Assembly (NCBI RefSeq): GCF_003402415.2
Contig: NZ_AP036014.1
Coordinates: forward strand, 1,984,001-2,048,000
Length of the DNA: 64,000 nucleotides
Direction of reading: 5' to 3'
Source: Cupidesulfovibrio sp000226255
GTDB taxonomy: Bacteria > Desulfobacterota > Desulfovibrionia > Desulfovibrionales > Desulfovibrionaceae
Below are positions 1 through 8,879 of the stretch, piece after piece (the first letter of the stretch is position 1; every line of letters begins with the position of its first letter). Below the pieces are notes generated by a model, which was given only the letters and a program-made list of their open reading frames with translations, ran no database searches and was not told the origin of the DNA. A program made the translations under genes and the position numbers.

Positions 1-2
1 TC

Positions 3-620
3 GGCAAGACCGTGGTGGTCTGCTCGGGCGCGCGCTACAAGAGGCTGGGCCTGCCGGACGAAGACCGGCTCATCGGCAAGGGCATCTCGTACTGCGCCCT
101 GTGCGACGGCAATTTCTTTCGCGGGCAGAAGGTCGGCGTGGTGGGCGGGGGCAACTCCGCCCTCGAGGAATCGCTGTACCTCGCCAAGCTTGTGGCCAAG
201 CTGCACCTGATCCACCGGCGCGACGAATTCCGTGGCTGCAAGTGCTACCAGGAAAAGGTGCAGTCCGCGCCCAACATCGCCATCGAGTATTCCTCCGTCG
301 TCCGAAAGCTGCACGGTGACAAGGCCCTTGAGGGCGTCACCCTGGCAGACGTGAAGACGGGCGAAGAGCGCTTTCTGCCGCTGGACGGGCTGTTCATCTT
401 CATCGGCTTCGAACCCGTGGGCGACTTTTTGCCCGACGGCATCGACAAGGACCCGCAGGGCTTCATCATCACCGATACCGAGATGCGCACCAGCCTGCCG
501 GGTGTCTTCGCCGCCGGGGACATCCGGGCGAAGTCCTGCCGTCAGGTGACCACCGCCGTCGGTGACGGGGCCACTGCCGCAACCGCAGCCTTCACCTACC
601 TGGAACAGCTCGATGCGTAA
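3..620 (+). CDS. trxB: Thioredoxin reductase, C-terminal part (5' end outside window)
   Basis: Flavoprotein that reduces thioredoxin with NADPH in the cytoplasm. The gene enters the window already open, so the N-terminal FAD-binding region is missing. Visible are the redox-active pair in CALCDG (the family usually has CATC or CAVC, so Leu in the loop is a small variation), the NADPH-binding GGGNSA turn about 15 residues later, and the C-terminal FAD motif GVFAAGDIRAK followed by QVTTAVGDGATAA. The stop codon overlaps the start of the next gene, which suggests translational coupling. The family call is secure. Whether the partner is thioredoxin itself cannot be told from the fragment. Confidence 0.93.
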   Translation, partial: GKTVVVCSGARYKRLGLPDEDRLIGKGISYCALCDGNFFRGQKVGVVGGGNSALEESLYLAKLVAKLHLIHRRDEFRGCKCYQEKVQSAPNIAIEYSSVVRKLHGDKALEGVTLADVKTGEERFLPLDGLFIFIGFEPVGDFLPDGIDKDPQGFIITDTEMRTSLPGVFAAGDIRAKSCRQVTTAVGDGATAATAAFTYLEQLDA

Positions 621-1344
621 CGCCCTTTCCCGTATCCTGGCCGTCGTGCCCCTTTTGCTGCTGCTTTCGGGCTGCGGCATCATCGACTACTTCTACCTGC
701 CCCCGCCCGAAGAAACGGCGCAGGAACTGTTCGAGTCCGGCAACGACGCCATGCGTGAAAAGCGCTACGGTGAAGCGGCGGAATCCTTCAGCAAGCTGAA
801 GGAACAGTTCCCGTTCAGCCCTTACACCATAGAGGCCGAACTGTCCCTGGCCGACGCCCACTTCCTGGACGAGGACTACCTGCTGGCGGGTGAAGCCTAC
901 AAGGAATTCGAAACGCTGCACCCCCGGCACGAGGCCATCCCCTACGTGCTGTACCAGGTGGGGCAGTCGCGCCAGAAGGCCTATCTGTCCATCGACAGGC
1001 CCACCACGGGCCTGGTGGAGGCCATCCAGTACTACCAGCGCCTGCGCGAAAGCTACCCCGGCACCGAATATGCCGAAAAGGGCAAGCAGCACATCGCGGA
1101 ATGCCGCCGCCTGCTCGCCGAGCGCGAACTGTACATCGGCGACTTCTACTGGCGCGCCGAACGCTACGGCGCGGCCTGGCGGCGCTACGAGTACGTGATG
1201 GAAAACTTCCCCGAGATCACCGACCTGCGCGACCATGCCGAAGCCAAGAGCAAGGTCGCCTACCTCAAGTACCGCCAGCAGCAGTCGCAGCAGGTGCACG
1301 AGCAGCGCGAAGGATCTTGGAAGCGCTGGTTCAACTGGCTGTAG
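613..1344 (+). CDS. bamD: BamD-like outer-membrane assembly lipoprotein
   Basis: Predicted lipoprotein of 243 residues, likely the BamD (YfiO) component of the beta-barrel assembly machine on the inner face of the outer membrane. The N-terminus has two Arg, a hydrophobic stretch and a lipobox-like LLSGC, so the mature protein would start at about Cys22. The rest is helical with tetratricopeptide-type repeats (ELFESGNDAMREKRYGEAAE, then further TPR-like units) typical of the family. The ATG chosen overlaps the trxB stop by 8 bases; an upstream in-frame start would put the lipobox too far inside. A strong terminator follows directly. An alternative is another TPR lipoprotein of the same fold. 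Confidence 0.8.
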   Translation: MRNALSRILAVVPLLLLLSGCGIIDYFYLPPPEETAQELFESGNDAMREKRYGEAAESFSKLKEQFPFSPYTIEAELSLADAHFLDEDYLLAGEAYKEFETLHPRHEAIPYVLYQVGQSRQKAYLSIDRPTTGLVEAIQYYQRLRESYPGTEYAEKGKQHIAECRRLLAERELYIGDFYWRAERYGAAWRRYEYVMENFPEITDLRDHAEAKSKVAYLKYRQQQSQQVHEQREGSWKRWFNWL

Positions 1345-1366
1345 GATTCCGCACCATCGCACGCAT

Positions 1367-1399
1367 GAAGGCGGCCCCCCGGAAGGGAGGCCGCCTTTT
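1367..1399 (+). terminator. Intrinsic terminator after bamD
   Basis: A 9-bp GC-rich stem (AAGGCGGCC with GGCCGCCTT) is followed by a short T run about 25 bases after the bamD-like stop. Confidence 0.8.
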
Positions 1400-1651
1400 C
1401 ACATGGGGAAAGACCGGATGTTTCGCTCGGTTGCTGCCGGGGGAGGGGGGGCAGCGGACGGATCCGTGCCCCGGCATGCAGGTGCAGCGCCCGAAACTGC
1501 CCCCCGAAGTCGATGCGGCGCAAGCAAAGGGGCGGTGCACGCCGCCCCCCTCACACAACGGATGCGGCCGCCCGGACCTTGGCAAAGGGCGGCCGCTTGC
1601 ATGTGGTAGCGAGTACGACTGGGCCGGGAGAAGCTCTTCGGCCCGCGCGAA
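1400..1651. other. Intergenic stretch with one inverted repeat
   Basis: No gene is seen between the terminator and the end of marC on the other strand. An inverted repeat with 10-bp arms (GCGGCCGCCC at 1564 and GGGCGGCCGC at 1587) could end marC transcripts on the minus strand, but it lacks a clear T run on that side. Confidence 0.5.
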
Positions 1652-2254
1652 TCAGTTCAGGAACCCGCGCACCCCGGTGAACACGATCTGCGCGGACAGG
1701 GCCGCCAGGATCAGACCGGTGATCTTGCTGAGGATGGAAATGCCGGTGCGGCCCAGCAACTTTTCGATGGCCGGACCGATGTACAGGATCACCGCCACGC
1801 ACAGCACCGCCGCCAAGAGGCCCAGGCTGGCCACCACCCGTTCCAGCGGACCGCGCACCGTGGCCCCCATGACCATAAGCGCGCCGATGGTGGCGGGTCC
1901 CACGGTGATGGGAATGGCCAGCGGCACCACGCTGATGTCGCCGTTCACCTCCTGCACGCGCGAGGGCTGCGGGTCGCGCACCAGCGCCACGGCGGAAAGG
2001 AACAGCAGCGCGCCGGAGCCGATGCGGAAGGCGTCCAGGGTGATGCCGAACAGGTCGAAGATATACTCACCAAAGAAATACAGGCACATGCACACGACGT
2101 ACACGGCCACGCCCACCCGCACGGCAAGGCGGCGCTGCGTCTGCGGCACCATGTCCCTGGTCATGGTCAGGAACATGGTCAGCACGAAGAACGGCGTCAG
2201 CAGAAAGAACATCTTGACGAAGGTGGTCACGAACAGGTTGGCGATGGCGCTCAT
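1652..2254 (-). CDS. MarC family integral membrane protein
   Basis: Inner-membrane protein of the MarC/UPF0056 family, whose transport substrate is not established. It has 200 residues and about six hydrophobic segments; the family-typical part is ALAIPITVGPATIGALMVMG-like, seen here as PLAIPITVGPATIGALMVMG in the middle of the chain. The ATG at 2254 is chosen because a GGAG motif sits 8 bases upstream and the protein then begins directly with MSAIANLFVTTFVKMFF as in relatives. A start 60 bases further up would add a non-hydrophobic lead. It stands alone on this strand. Confidence 0.85.
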   Translation of the reverse strand: MSAIANLFVTTFVKMFFLLTPFFVLTMFLTMTRDMVPQTQRRLAVRVGVAVYVVCMCLYFFGEYIFDLFGITLDAFRIGSGALLFLSAVALVRDPQPSRVQEVNGDISVVPLAIPITVGPATIGALMVMGATVRGPLERVVASLGLLAAVLCVAVILYIGPAIEKLLGRTGISILSKITGLILAALSAQIVFTGVRGFLN

Positions 2255-2370
2255 GGATGCCGCTCCGATGGGGTGGCAGGGGGTATGCGTGCCCCTCGCC
2301 ACGCCGTTTCGCAAGCGGCGGGGGAGGGCAGACGGATTATACAGCGCCGGGGGGTTCGCCGGGAAGGGGG

Positions 2371-2397
2371 AAAACTTCCGGGCGGCCGCCCGGAGTT
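2371..2397 (-). terminator. Probable terminator after the SDR gene
   Basis: A near-perfect palindrome (ACTCCGGGCGG/CCGCCCGGAAGT read on the minus strand) lies just past the SDR stop and runs into TTTT on that strand. Confidence 0.6.
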
Positions 2398-2407
2398 TCG
2401 GACGGTG

Positions 2408-3205
2408 CTAGGCGCGGTGCACGGGCAGCGCGCCGAAGGATTGGCTGGTGGGCATGACCTCGATGCGGCTCACGTTGACGTGGGCCGGGCAGGACACGGC
2501 CCAGGCGATGGCGTCGGCGATGTCCTCGGGCCGCAGGGCTGACGCCCCTTCATACAGCCTGGCGGCGCGGTCGGCATCCCCGCCGAAGCGGACCACGGAA
2601 AACTCGCTTTCCGCAAGGCCCGGCTCGATGTTGGTCACGCGCACGCCGGTGCCGTGCAGGTCGGCCCGCAATCCGCGCGAGAATTGCATGACGAAGGCCT
2701 TGGTGCCGCCATACACGTTGGCGCCGGGGTAGGCATAGGTGCCGGTGATGGACCCCAGGTTGACCACATGGCCGCGACCGCGTTCCACCATGCCGGGCAG
2801 CAGAGCGCGGGTGACGTGCAGCAGGCCCTTGATGTTGGTGTCCACCATGGTCGTCCAGTCGTCCAGGCTGCATCGGTGCGCCGGTTCCAGTCCCAGGGCC
2901 AGGCCCGCGTTGTTCACCAGCACGTCCACGGCGCGCCACGCTTCGGGCAGGTTCGCCAGCGCTTCTTGCACCGCGTCCGCGTCGCGCACGTCGAAGCACA
3001 GCGGCAGGCAGTTTCCGTCACCCAGTTCCGCCGCCAGCGCGTCCAGCCGGTCCCGGCGGCGGCCGGTGGCGATGATGCGCCAGCCGTCGGCGGCGAAGCG
3101 GCGGGCGGTGGCCGCGCCGAACCCGGCGGTGGCCCCGGTGATGCAGACGATGCCGTTGGACGATGCGGAGCGGGCGGTGGCGGAACGGGAAGCGGTGATG
3201 GTCAT
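2408..3205 (-). CDS. Short-chain dehydrogenase/reductase (YdfG-like)
   Basis: NAD(P)-dependent oxidoreductase of the classical SDR family, 265 residues. The Rossmann motif TGATAGFG is at residues 23-30, NNAG at 98-101, and the catalytic Ser152, Tyr165 and Lys169 (YGGTK) are all present. Arg-rich residues after the second beta strand (TGRRRDR) suggest NADP(H) preference. Best resemblance is to the YdfG/serine dehydrogenase-like branch that acts on 3-hydroxy acids, but SDR substrates cannot be assigned from sequence. The first 18 residues are Ser/Ala/Arg-rich and not conserved in the family, so the true start may be a little downstream. Confidence 0.9.
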   Translation of the reverse strand: MTITASRSATARSASSNGIVCITGATAGFGAATARRFAADGWRIIATGRRRDRLDALAAELGDGNCLPLCFDVRDADAVQEALANLPEAWRAVDVLVNNAGLALGLEPAHRCSLDDWTTMVDTNIKGLLHVTRALLPGMVERGRGHVVNLGSITGTYAYPGANVYGGTKAFVMQFSRGLRADLHGTGVRVTNIEPGLAESEFSVVRFGGDADRAARLYEGASALRPEDIADAIAWAVSCPAHVNVSRIEVMPTSQSFGALPVHRA

Positions 3206-3585
3206 GGTCTTTCCTGTGGGGCTGCGAAGTTCCTGCGGTGGCGGCGCGCGCGCCGGTTCACGGTCCAGGCGGCACGGAGGCGCATACTAGCCCCCGTGCG
3301 GCCGTCAGGCAAGCCGTTCGCCCGCACAAACGGCAGTGGGCGCTCCGCCGTTGACGACCGGCTCGCGCCATGCATGTTGTCGGCGCGTATCGACATGGAA
3401 CGCGACCCCGTGCTAGGCTTGTAGCAAACACCGCCGGACCGGCGGTGTGGTGTCACCGCGCCAGCGGCCCTTTCGCGCCCCACGCGGCATCCGCGCGGTT
3501 TCCGGCCACGTCGAAGCCCGCCAGCGGCGCGGGCACGACAGCCCCCCTCCCGGCGCACGTCCAACCGCAACCCAGGAAGGCACAC
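3206..3585. other. Divergent intergenic region before lutA
   Basis: About 380 bases between the divergent SDR and lut genes. It must carry both promoters, but I found no convincing sigma70 pair or palindromic operator. An AGGAAGG ribosome binding site precedes lutA. Confidence 0.5.
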
Positions 3586-4347
3586 ATGGCCCATACGTTC
3601 ACCTATCCCCGCGACGTGAAAACCGTCTACTACTTCGGCACCTGCCTCGTGGACATGTCGTTCCCGCAGGCGGGCATGGCGGGCATTCATCTGCTGCGCC
3701 GCGCCGGGGTGGAGGTGGTCTTTCCGCAGGAACAGTCGTGCTGCGGCCAGCCCGCGTACAATTCCGGCTTCCTCGAAGAGGCCAGGGCCGTGGCCAGGGC
3801 GCAGATCAAGGCCTTCTCCAAGGCCGACTGGCCCATCGTGGTGCCCTCCGGCTCGTGCGCGGGCATGATGCGCCACCACTACCCGGAAATCTTCGCCAAC
3901 GACCCGGAATACTTCGACGTGCGCAAATTTTCCGAACGGATTTTCGAGCTGGGCGACTTTCTGCACAACGCCCTGCACGTGCAGTACAAGGACAAGGGCA
4001 AGCCGGTGAAGGTCACCTGGCATTCCTCGTGCCACGCCATGCGCGAAATGGGGGCCACGGCCGCGGCCAAGGCGCTCATCGGCCAACTGTCCAACGTTGA
4101 GCTGGTGGAAATCGAGCGGGAGTACGAATGTTGCGGCTTTGGCGGCACGTTTTCCATCAAGCAGCCGGAAATCTCGGCCGCCATGGTTGCGGACAAGGTG
4201 GAGGACATCCGGTCCACCGGGGCGTCCGCCATCCTTTCCGGCGACTGCGGCTGTCTCATGAACATCGGCGGGGCCATGGAGCGCGCGGGCGTGCCCGTGG
4301 CGCCGCGCCACCTTGCCGAATTCATATGGGAGCGCATCAATGGGTAG
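3586..4347 (+). CDS. lutA: LutA-type Fe-S protein, lactate oxidation complex
   Basis: First gene of a LutABC (LldEFG/YkgEFG) operon, whose products together form an NAD-independent L-lactate dehydrogenase in other bacteria. It has 253 residues and two cysteine-rich CCG domains, seen as SCCGQP (Cys52-53) and ECCGFGG (Cys182-183) plus upstream single cysteines (GTCLVD and SSCHAMRE), the pattern used by heterodisulfide reductase-type subunits to bind Fe-S centres. The ATG follows an AGGAAGG site by 5 bases. Its stop overlaps lutB by 8 bases. The function as lactate oxidase is inferred from gene order; the glycolate oxidase and hdr families share the same domain. Confidence 0.9.
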   Translation: MAHTFTYPRDVKTVYYFGTCLVDMSFPQAGMAGIHLLRRAGVEVVFPQEQSCCGQPAYNSGFLEEARAVARAQIKAFSKADWPIVVPSGSCAGMMRHHYPEIFANDPEYFDVRKFSERIFELGDFLHNALHVQYKDKGKPVKVTWHSSCHAMREMGATAAAKALIGQLSNVELVEIEREYECCGFGGTFSIKQPEISAAMVADKVEDIRSTGASAILSGDCGCLMNIGGAMERAGVPVAPRHLAEFIWERING

Positions 4348-5767
4348 CCAGCACCTCGACTTTACGGCCAACGTCACCGAGGCCCTTGCCGACCGCCAGT
4401 TGCGCGCCAACTTCAAGTCGGCCCTTACCGGTCTGATGAAAAAGCGCGTGGCCGTGCTGCCCGACGAGGCGGAACGCGAACGCATGCGCGACGACGCGGA
4501 AGCCGCCAAGCGCAAGGCCCTGGCCAAGCTGCCGGAACTGCTGGAGCGGCTGGAGCGCAAGTGTACGGAAAACGGCATCATCGTGCACTGGGCCGAAACC
4601 ACGGCCGAGGCCAACGAGATCATTCTGGGCATCATGCGCAGCCACGACGCCACCAAGCTGGTGAAGGGCAAGTCCATGGTCTCGGAAGAGATGCACCTGA
4701 ACCACTTCCTGGAAACCCACGGCATAGAGGCGCTGGAAACCGACCTTGGCGAGTTCATCATCCAGCTGAACCACGAGCCGCCCTCGCACATCATCGTGCC
4801 CGCCGTGCACAAGAACCGCCAGCAGGTGGGGCGCATCTTCGCCGACAATCTGGAAGGCATTCCCTACACCGACGTGGTGGAGGAACTGAACGCCATCGCC
4901 CGCAAGACCCTGCGCGAAAAGTTCCGCACCGGGCACGTGGGCCTTTCGGGCGTGAACTTCGCCGTGGCCGAAACGGGCACCCTGGTGCTGGTGGAAAACG
5001 AGGGCAACGGCCGCATGTGCACCACGGTGCCCCCGGTGCACGTGGCCGTCATGGGGCTGGAAAAGGTGGTGGAATCGCTGTCCGACCTGCCGCCCCTGCT
5101 GCGCCTGCTGACGGCGTCGGCCACGGGGCAGCTGGTCACCACCTACGTCAACTGCATCACCAGCCCCCGCAAGGAGGGCGAACGGGACGGCCCCAAGGAA
5201 ATCCATCTGATCATCCTGGACAACGGCCGCTCGAAGATGCTGGCCGACGCCCAACTACGCCGCACGTTACAGTGCATCCGCTGCGGCACCTGCCTGAACC
5301 ACTGCCCGGTGTACATCCGCATCGGCGGACACGCCTACGGTTCGGTGTATCCCGGCCCCATCGGCAAGATACTCACCCCGCAGATCGACGGACTGGCCGA
5401 CAAGGGCGTGCTGGCCACCGCGTCCAGCCTGTGCAACGCCTGCGAAGAGGTGTGCCCGGTGCGCATCCCCATTCCGGGCATCATCCGGCGCATGCGCACC
5501 GAAGCCTACGACGAGAAGGGCGACGGCGTGGTGAAGGGCCACGGGGCCAAGAAGAACCTGCTGGAAACCCTGGTCTGGAAGGGCTGGGAACTGACCTACC
5601 GCATTCCCGCGCTGAACCGGTTCGTGGTGTCCATGCTGGGCAGGTTCGGCGACAGGCTGCCCAACGTCGGCCCGCTGAAGGCGTGGACCAGCGTGCGCAC
5701 CGCGCCGCGCTTCGCGCCCAAGAGCCTGCATCAACTCGTGAAGGAAGAGGGAATTCGCCATGAGTAG
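4340..5767 (+). CDS. lutB: LutB-type ferredoxin/LUD-domain subunit
   Basis: Second Lut subunit, 475 residues, cytoplasmic face. The N-terminal two thirds are an LUD (DUF162) domain, seen in KLVKGKSMVSEEMHLN and in GVNFAVAETGTLVLVENEGN. It is followed at about residue 313 by CIRCGTCLNHCP and at about residue 365 by CNACEEVCP, two 4Fe-4S binding motifs that pass electrons from lactate. The start ATG lies inside the end of lutA, and the gene ends 8 bases inside lutC, so the three are translated as a coupled unit. Length matches the family. The product is assigned with LutA and LutC as a lactate dehydrogenase. Confidence 0.92.
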   Translation: MGSQHLDFTANVTEALADRQLRANFKSALTGLMKKRVAVLPDEAERERMRDDAEAAKRKALAKLPELLERLERKCTENGIIVHWAETTAEANEIILGIMRSHDATKLVKGKSMVSEEMHLNHFLETHGIEALETDLGEFIIQLNHEPPSHIIVPAVHKNRQQVGRIFADNLEGIPYTDVVEELNAIARKTLREKFRTGHVGLSGVNFAVAETGTLVLVENEGNGRMCTTVPPVHVAVMGLEKVVESLSDLPPLLRLLTASATGQLVTTYVNCITSPRKEGERDGPKEIHLIILDNGRSKMLADAQLRRTLQCIRCGTCLNHCPVYIRIGGHAYGSVYPGPIGKILTPQIDGLADKGVLATASSLCNACEEVCPVRIPIPGIIRRMRTEAYDEKGDGVVKGHGAKKNLLETLVWKGWELTYRIPALNRFVVSMLGRFGDRLPNVGPLKAWTSVRTAPRFAPKSLHQLVKEEGIRHE

Positions 5768-6416
5768 CACCGCCCGCGACCGCATCTTCGCGCGCCTGCA
5801 CGCGGCGCGCACCACCGTATCGCCCTATGTGCCGCAGGGCGGCAACTGGCAGGCCCCCATGCTGGACAAGGCCCAGCGCATCGAACTGCTGAAGAAGCGC
5901 ATGGAAACCGTGCGCTCGGAAGTACACGTGGTGCCCGAGGCGGAATGGCCCGCCAAGCTGCTGGAGGTGCTGAAGACCCGCGAGGCCAAGACCCTGACCT
6001 ACGGCCACGACGCGTGGTTCGGCGGAACCTTGCGCTCGAAGATAAAGGGCAAGGGCCTGCCCAAGCTGGTGCCCTACGGCGAGAACGTGGAGGCCTTCCG
6101 CGACGAGTTGTTCGGCATCGACGTGGGCATTACCTCGACTCTGGGCGGCATTGCCGAAAACGGCACGCTCATCGTCTGGCCCACCCCGCAGGAACCGCGC
6201 CTGCTCTCGCTGGTGCCCACGGTGCATGTGGCGCTGCTGAAGGCCGACACCATCTACAGCACCCTGGCCGAGGCCATGCGTGAAATGCGCTGGGCCGAGG
6301 GCATGCCCACCAACGCGCTGCTCATCTCCGGCCCGTCCAAGACGGCGGACATCGAGATGACCCTGGCCTTCGGGGTGCATGGTCCCAAGGAACTGATCGT
6401 TCTCGTGCTGGAATAA
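5760..6416 (+). CDS. lutC: LutC-type LUD-domain protein
   Basis: Third Lut subunit, 218 residues, made of a single LUD domain. The hallmark stretch is GIDVGITSTLGGIAENGTL near residue 120, followed by LVPTVHVALLKADTIYSTL. No Fe-S cysteines are present, as is usual for LutC. It starts inside the end of lutB. It is needed for lactate growth in Bacillus, where the exact role of this subunit is not settled. An inverted repeat 65 bases downstream likely ends the operon. Confidence 0.9.
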   Translation: MSSTARDRIFARLHAARTTVSPYVPQGGNWQAPMLDKAQRIELLKKRMETVRSEVHVVPEAEWPAKLLEVLKTREAKTLTYGHDAWFGGTLRSKIKGKGLPKLVPYGENVEAFRDELFGIDVGITSTLGGIAENGTLIVWPTPQEPRLLSLVPTVHVALLKADTIYSTLAEAMREMRWAEGMPTNALLISGPSKTADIEMTLAFGVHGPKELIVLVLE

Positions 6417-6480
6417 CCCCCGCGACGCGAACGAAAATCCGCATTCGCGAGGTGACTCGCCTCACAGTGCCTGACAACCG

Positions 6481-6515
6481 CGCGCCGGGAAGGGGGATTC
6501 CCTTTTCCCGGCGCG
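6481..6515 (+). terminator. Probable lut operon terminator
   Basis: Inverted repeat with 11-bp arms (CGCGCCGGGAA and TTCCCGGCGCG, the second preceded by TT) sits about 65 bases after lutC. It lacks a T run after the stem, so it may act with Rho or only stabilise the 3' end. Confidence 0.45.
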
Positions 6516-6555
6516 TCGCGCATGGTGCGGCGAAGCATAAACCACGGGGAGCCCA

Positions 6556-6879
6556 ATGCCGCAGGACGCCTTTTCCAACGACCAGCCCGGACCCGACCAC
6601 GCCGCCGACCGCCATGCCTTCTACCGGCACTTCAAGGGCCGCTACTATCAGATGGTGGGCGAGGCGCTGGACACGGCCACCGAGGGCAGGGTGGTGGTGT
6701 ACCGCACCCTGTACCCGTCCGGCCATGCCCTGTTCACCCGTCCGCACGACGAATTCCACGGCTGGAGAATCACCGACGACGGTGAGCGCGTGCGCCGCTT
6801 CGCCCCGGTAGACTATGCCGACCTGCCCGATGAAGCCCGCGCCCGCGTGATCACGGCGCTGCAACTGGCGGCCGGGTAG
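6556..6879 (+). CDS. DUF1653 domain protein
   Basis: Small soluble protein of 107 residues. The DUF1653 core is clear: FYRHFKGRYYQMVGEALDTA, then VVVYRTLYPSG and a C-terminal Trp/Arg-rich part (GWRITDDGERVRRF). The function of the family is unknown; it is often a stand-alone domain of about 70-100 residues. A GGGAG site 4 bases before the ATG supports the start. It is isolated from the lut operon by an inverted repeat and has no co-directed neighbour within 380 bases. Confidence 0.8.
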   Translation: MPQDAFSNDQPGPDHAADRHAFYRHFKGRYYQMVGEALDTATEGRVVVYRTLYPSGHALFTRPHDEFHGWRITDDGERVRRFAPVDYADLPDEARARVITALQLAAG

Positions 6880-7261
6880 GGCGGCCCAAGCGCATAGGGT
6901 GATCGGTCCGAACGATTCCGCCGTCTTGCCGAACCTGCCTGTACCCCGCCGGGTCGCCCCGCGAGACCCCATCCTCCGCCCCCGCCCGGCCCGGGCGCAC
7001 GTCTCGCGTGTTTCCGACCACGTCAGTCTTCCAGCTTCCCCCTGAAGTCGATGTTCATCATCAATGACGGCAAGATGCGCTCTTTGCTGGTCACACCGGA
7101 AGGGCCGTGATAGGATGCCGTGCGCCTGTTCCCCGGCCATTGCCATGGCGGCCCACCGTGCCGCCATGGCAGCAGCGGGGTAGGGGGCGCGCAGACCATG
7201 CCGGTCCAGGCTGGGCCACATCCGCACCGCATCTCACAGGACAGGCCAGATCGGAGGCATC
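6880..7261. other. Intergenic region before the CDF gene
   Basis: About 380 bases with no gene of good codon character on either strand. A 'GGAGGC' ribosome binding site sits just before the CDF gene. I see no metal-operator palindrome or riboswitch fold that I could name. Confidence 0.5.
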
Positions 7262-8707
7262 ATGCAGCAACCCCACGACTACGAAACCGCCCTGCGCGAA
7301 AAGAACGCCGCCGCCCTGTCCTCGGTGCTGGCCGCCGTGCTGCTGACCGCGCTCAAGCTGGTGGTGGGCGTTTCCACCAACAGCCTCGGCATCCTGTCCG
7401 AGGCGGCCCACAGCGGGCTGGACCTGGTGGCGGCCGCCGTCACGTGGTTCGCGGTGCGCATTTCCTCCCGTCCGCCCGACGCGCGCCATCCTTACGGCCA
7501 CGGCAAGGTGGAGAACCTTTCCGCGCTTGTGGAAACGCTGCTGCTGCTGGTCACCTGCGGGTGGATCGTGTGGGAGGCCATGCACCGGCTGTTCGTGGAA
7601 CCGGAAATGGTGCGGCCTTCCTTCTGGGGTCTTGGGGTCATGGGCATTTCCATCGTGGTGGACATCTCGCGCTCGCGCATGCTGCGCCGCGTGGCCAAGA
7701 AGCACAACAGCCAGGCCCTGGAAGCCGATGCGCTGCACTTTTCCACCGACATCTGGTCGTCGGCCGTGGTCATCGTGGGCCTGCTGGCCCTGCTGGCGGC
7801 GGACCTGCTGCCGGAAGGCTCGGCCCTGCGGCCCGCGCTGGAACGCGCCGACGCTGTGGCCGCGCTGCTGGTGTGCGTCATCGTGGTGCACGTCAGCCTG
7901 GGCCTTGGCCGCCGCGCCGTGGACGCCCTGTTGGACGGCGGCGACGCGGGGCTTGCCGAACGCATCGAGGCCGCCGTGGCCGCCCAGCCCGGCGTGGTCC
8001 GGGTGGAACGCACCCGGGTGCGTGAAAGCGGCCCGCACGCCTTCGTGGACATGACCGTCATCGTGGCGGCCGGGCTGTCGCTGGAAGCGGCCCACGACAT
8101 CACCCAACTGGCCGAAGAAGCCGTGCGCGAGGAAGCCCCCGGCGCGGACGTGACCATCCATTTCGAGCCGCAGGCGACGGGCGAGCGCGACGCGATGGCG
8201 CGCATCCGTTGCGTGGCCGCTGCCCACGCGCTGCCCGTGCATGCCGTGGAAGTCATAGACGCCCAGCCCAGGGCCGACGCCCCGCACGAACTGATGGTGG
8301 AACTTCATGTGGAACTTGAAGGCCACATGACGCTCGGGGCGGCCCATGGCCGCGTCACGGCCTTCGAGGAGGCCCTGCGCGCCGAACTGGGGCCGCTGCA
8401 CGTGGCCACGCACATCGAGCCCGCGCAGGACATGGCCGCCGCCGCAGTTTCGCGGGTGGTGGAATCGCCGCGCATCAAGGCGGAAGTGCAGGCGGCCGCA
8501 GATGCCGAGCCCGGCGTGCACGACTGCCATCACGTGCACATCCGCCGCCACGGCGAAGACATTTCCCTCAGTTTCCACTGCCGCATGGCCCCGGAAACTT
8601 CGGTGACCGAAGCCCACCGGGCGTCCGCCGCCCTGGAGGCGCGTCTGCGCGCCAGCCTGCCGGAACTTGGCCGGGTGGTTGTGCACATGGAGCCGGAGCA
8701 GGGGTAG
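7262..8707 (+). CDS. Cation diffusion facilitator with extended C-terminal tail
   Basis: Inner-membrane divalent metal exporter (zinc, iron, manganese or cobalt driven by protons). Six transmembrane segments occupy about residues 15-215, with the two metal-site motifs HSGLD (His50, Asp54) and HFSTD (His159, Asp163). Usual CDF proteins are about 300 residues; this one has 481. After the normal cytoplasmic domain (about 225-305, ending VTIHFEPQ) come two more blocks of similar size and pattern, ending VATHIEPA near residue 385 and VVVHMEPEQ at the end, so the tail looks like a threefold repeated ferredoxin-like domain. The metal is not predictable here. Confidence 0.9.
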   Translation: MQQPHDYETALREKNAAALSSVLAAVLLTALKLVVGVSTNSLGILSEAAHSGLDLVAAAVTWFAVRISSRPPDARHPYGHGKVENLSALVETLLLLVTCGWIVWEAMHRLFVEPEMVRPSFWGLGVMGISIVVDISRSRMLRRVAKKHNSQALEADALHFSTDIWSSAVVIVGLLALLAADLLPEGSALRPALERADAVAALLVCVIVVHVSLGLGRRAVDALLDGGDAGLAERIEAAVAAQPGVVRVERTRVRESGPHAFVDMTVIVAAGLSLEAAHDITQLAEEAVREEAPGADVTIHFEPQATGERDAMARIRCVAAAHALPVHAVEVIDAQPRADAPHELMVELHVELEGHMTLGAAHGRVTAFEEALRAELGPLHVATHIEPAQDMAAAAVSRVVESPRIKAEVQAAADAEPGVHDCHHVHIRRHGEDISLSFHCRMAPETSVTEAHRASAALEARLRASLPELGRVVVHMEPEQG

Positions 8708-8879
8708 GTGCGGGCCCGGGGCGGTGAACCTGCGGCAGGCAGGCCCAGCGAGGCCGCGACGCAAAATGTATCACCCCGTTGTATGCCGTGTCGCCCCGGA
8801 GTATATGTACTGAAAGCCGGGACCAGGCAGCCACGGCGGCTTCCTGCGCCATTGGCTTCCATGTACCGGCGAGGCCCAC

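Noticed and set aside
1564..1596. Inverted repeat as marC terminator.
   Set aside because: No T run follows the stem on the minus strand; kept only as a note in the intergenic entry.
3202..4860. 552-codon minus-strand frame opposite lutA and lutB.
   Set aside because: The plus-strand frames carry Fe-S motifs and coupled overlaps; the antisense frame has only biased composition.
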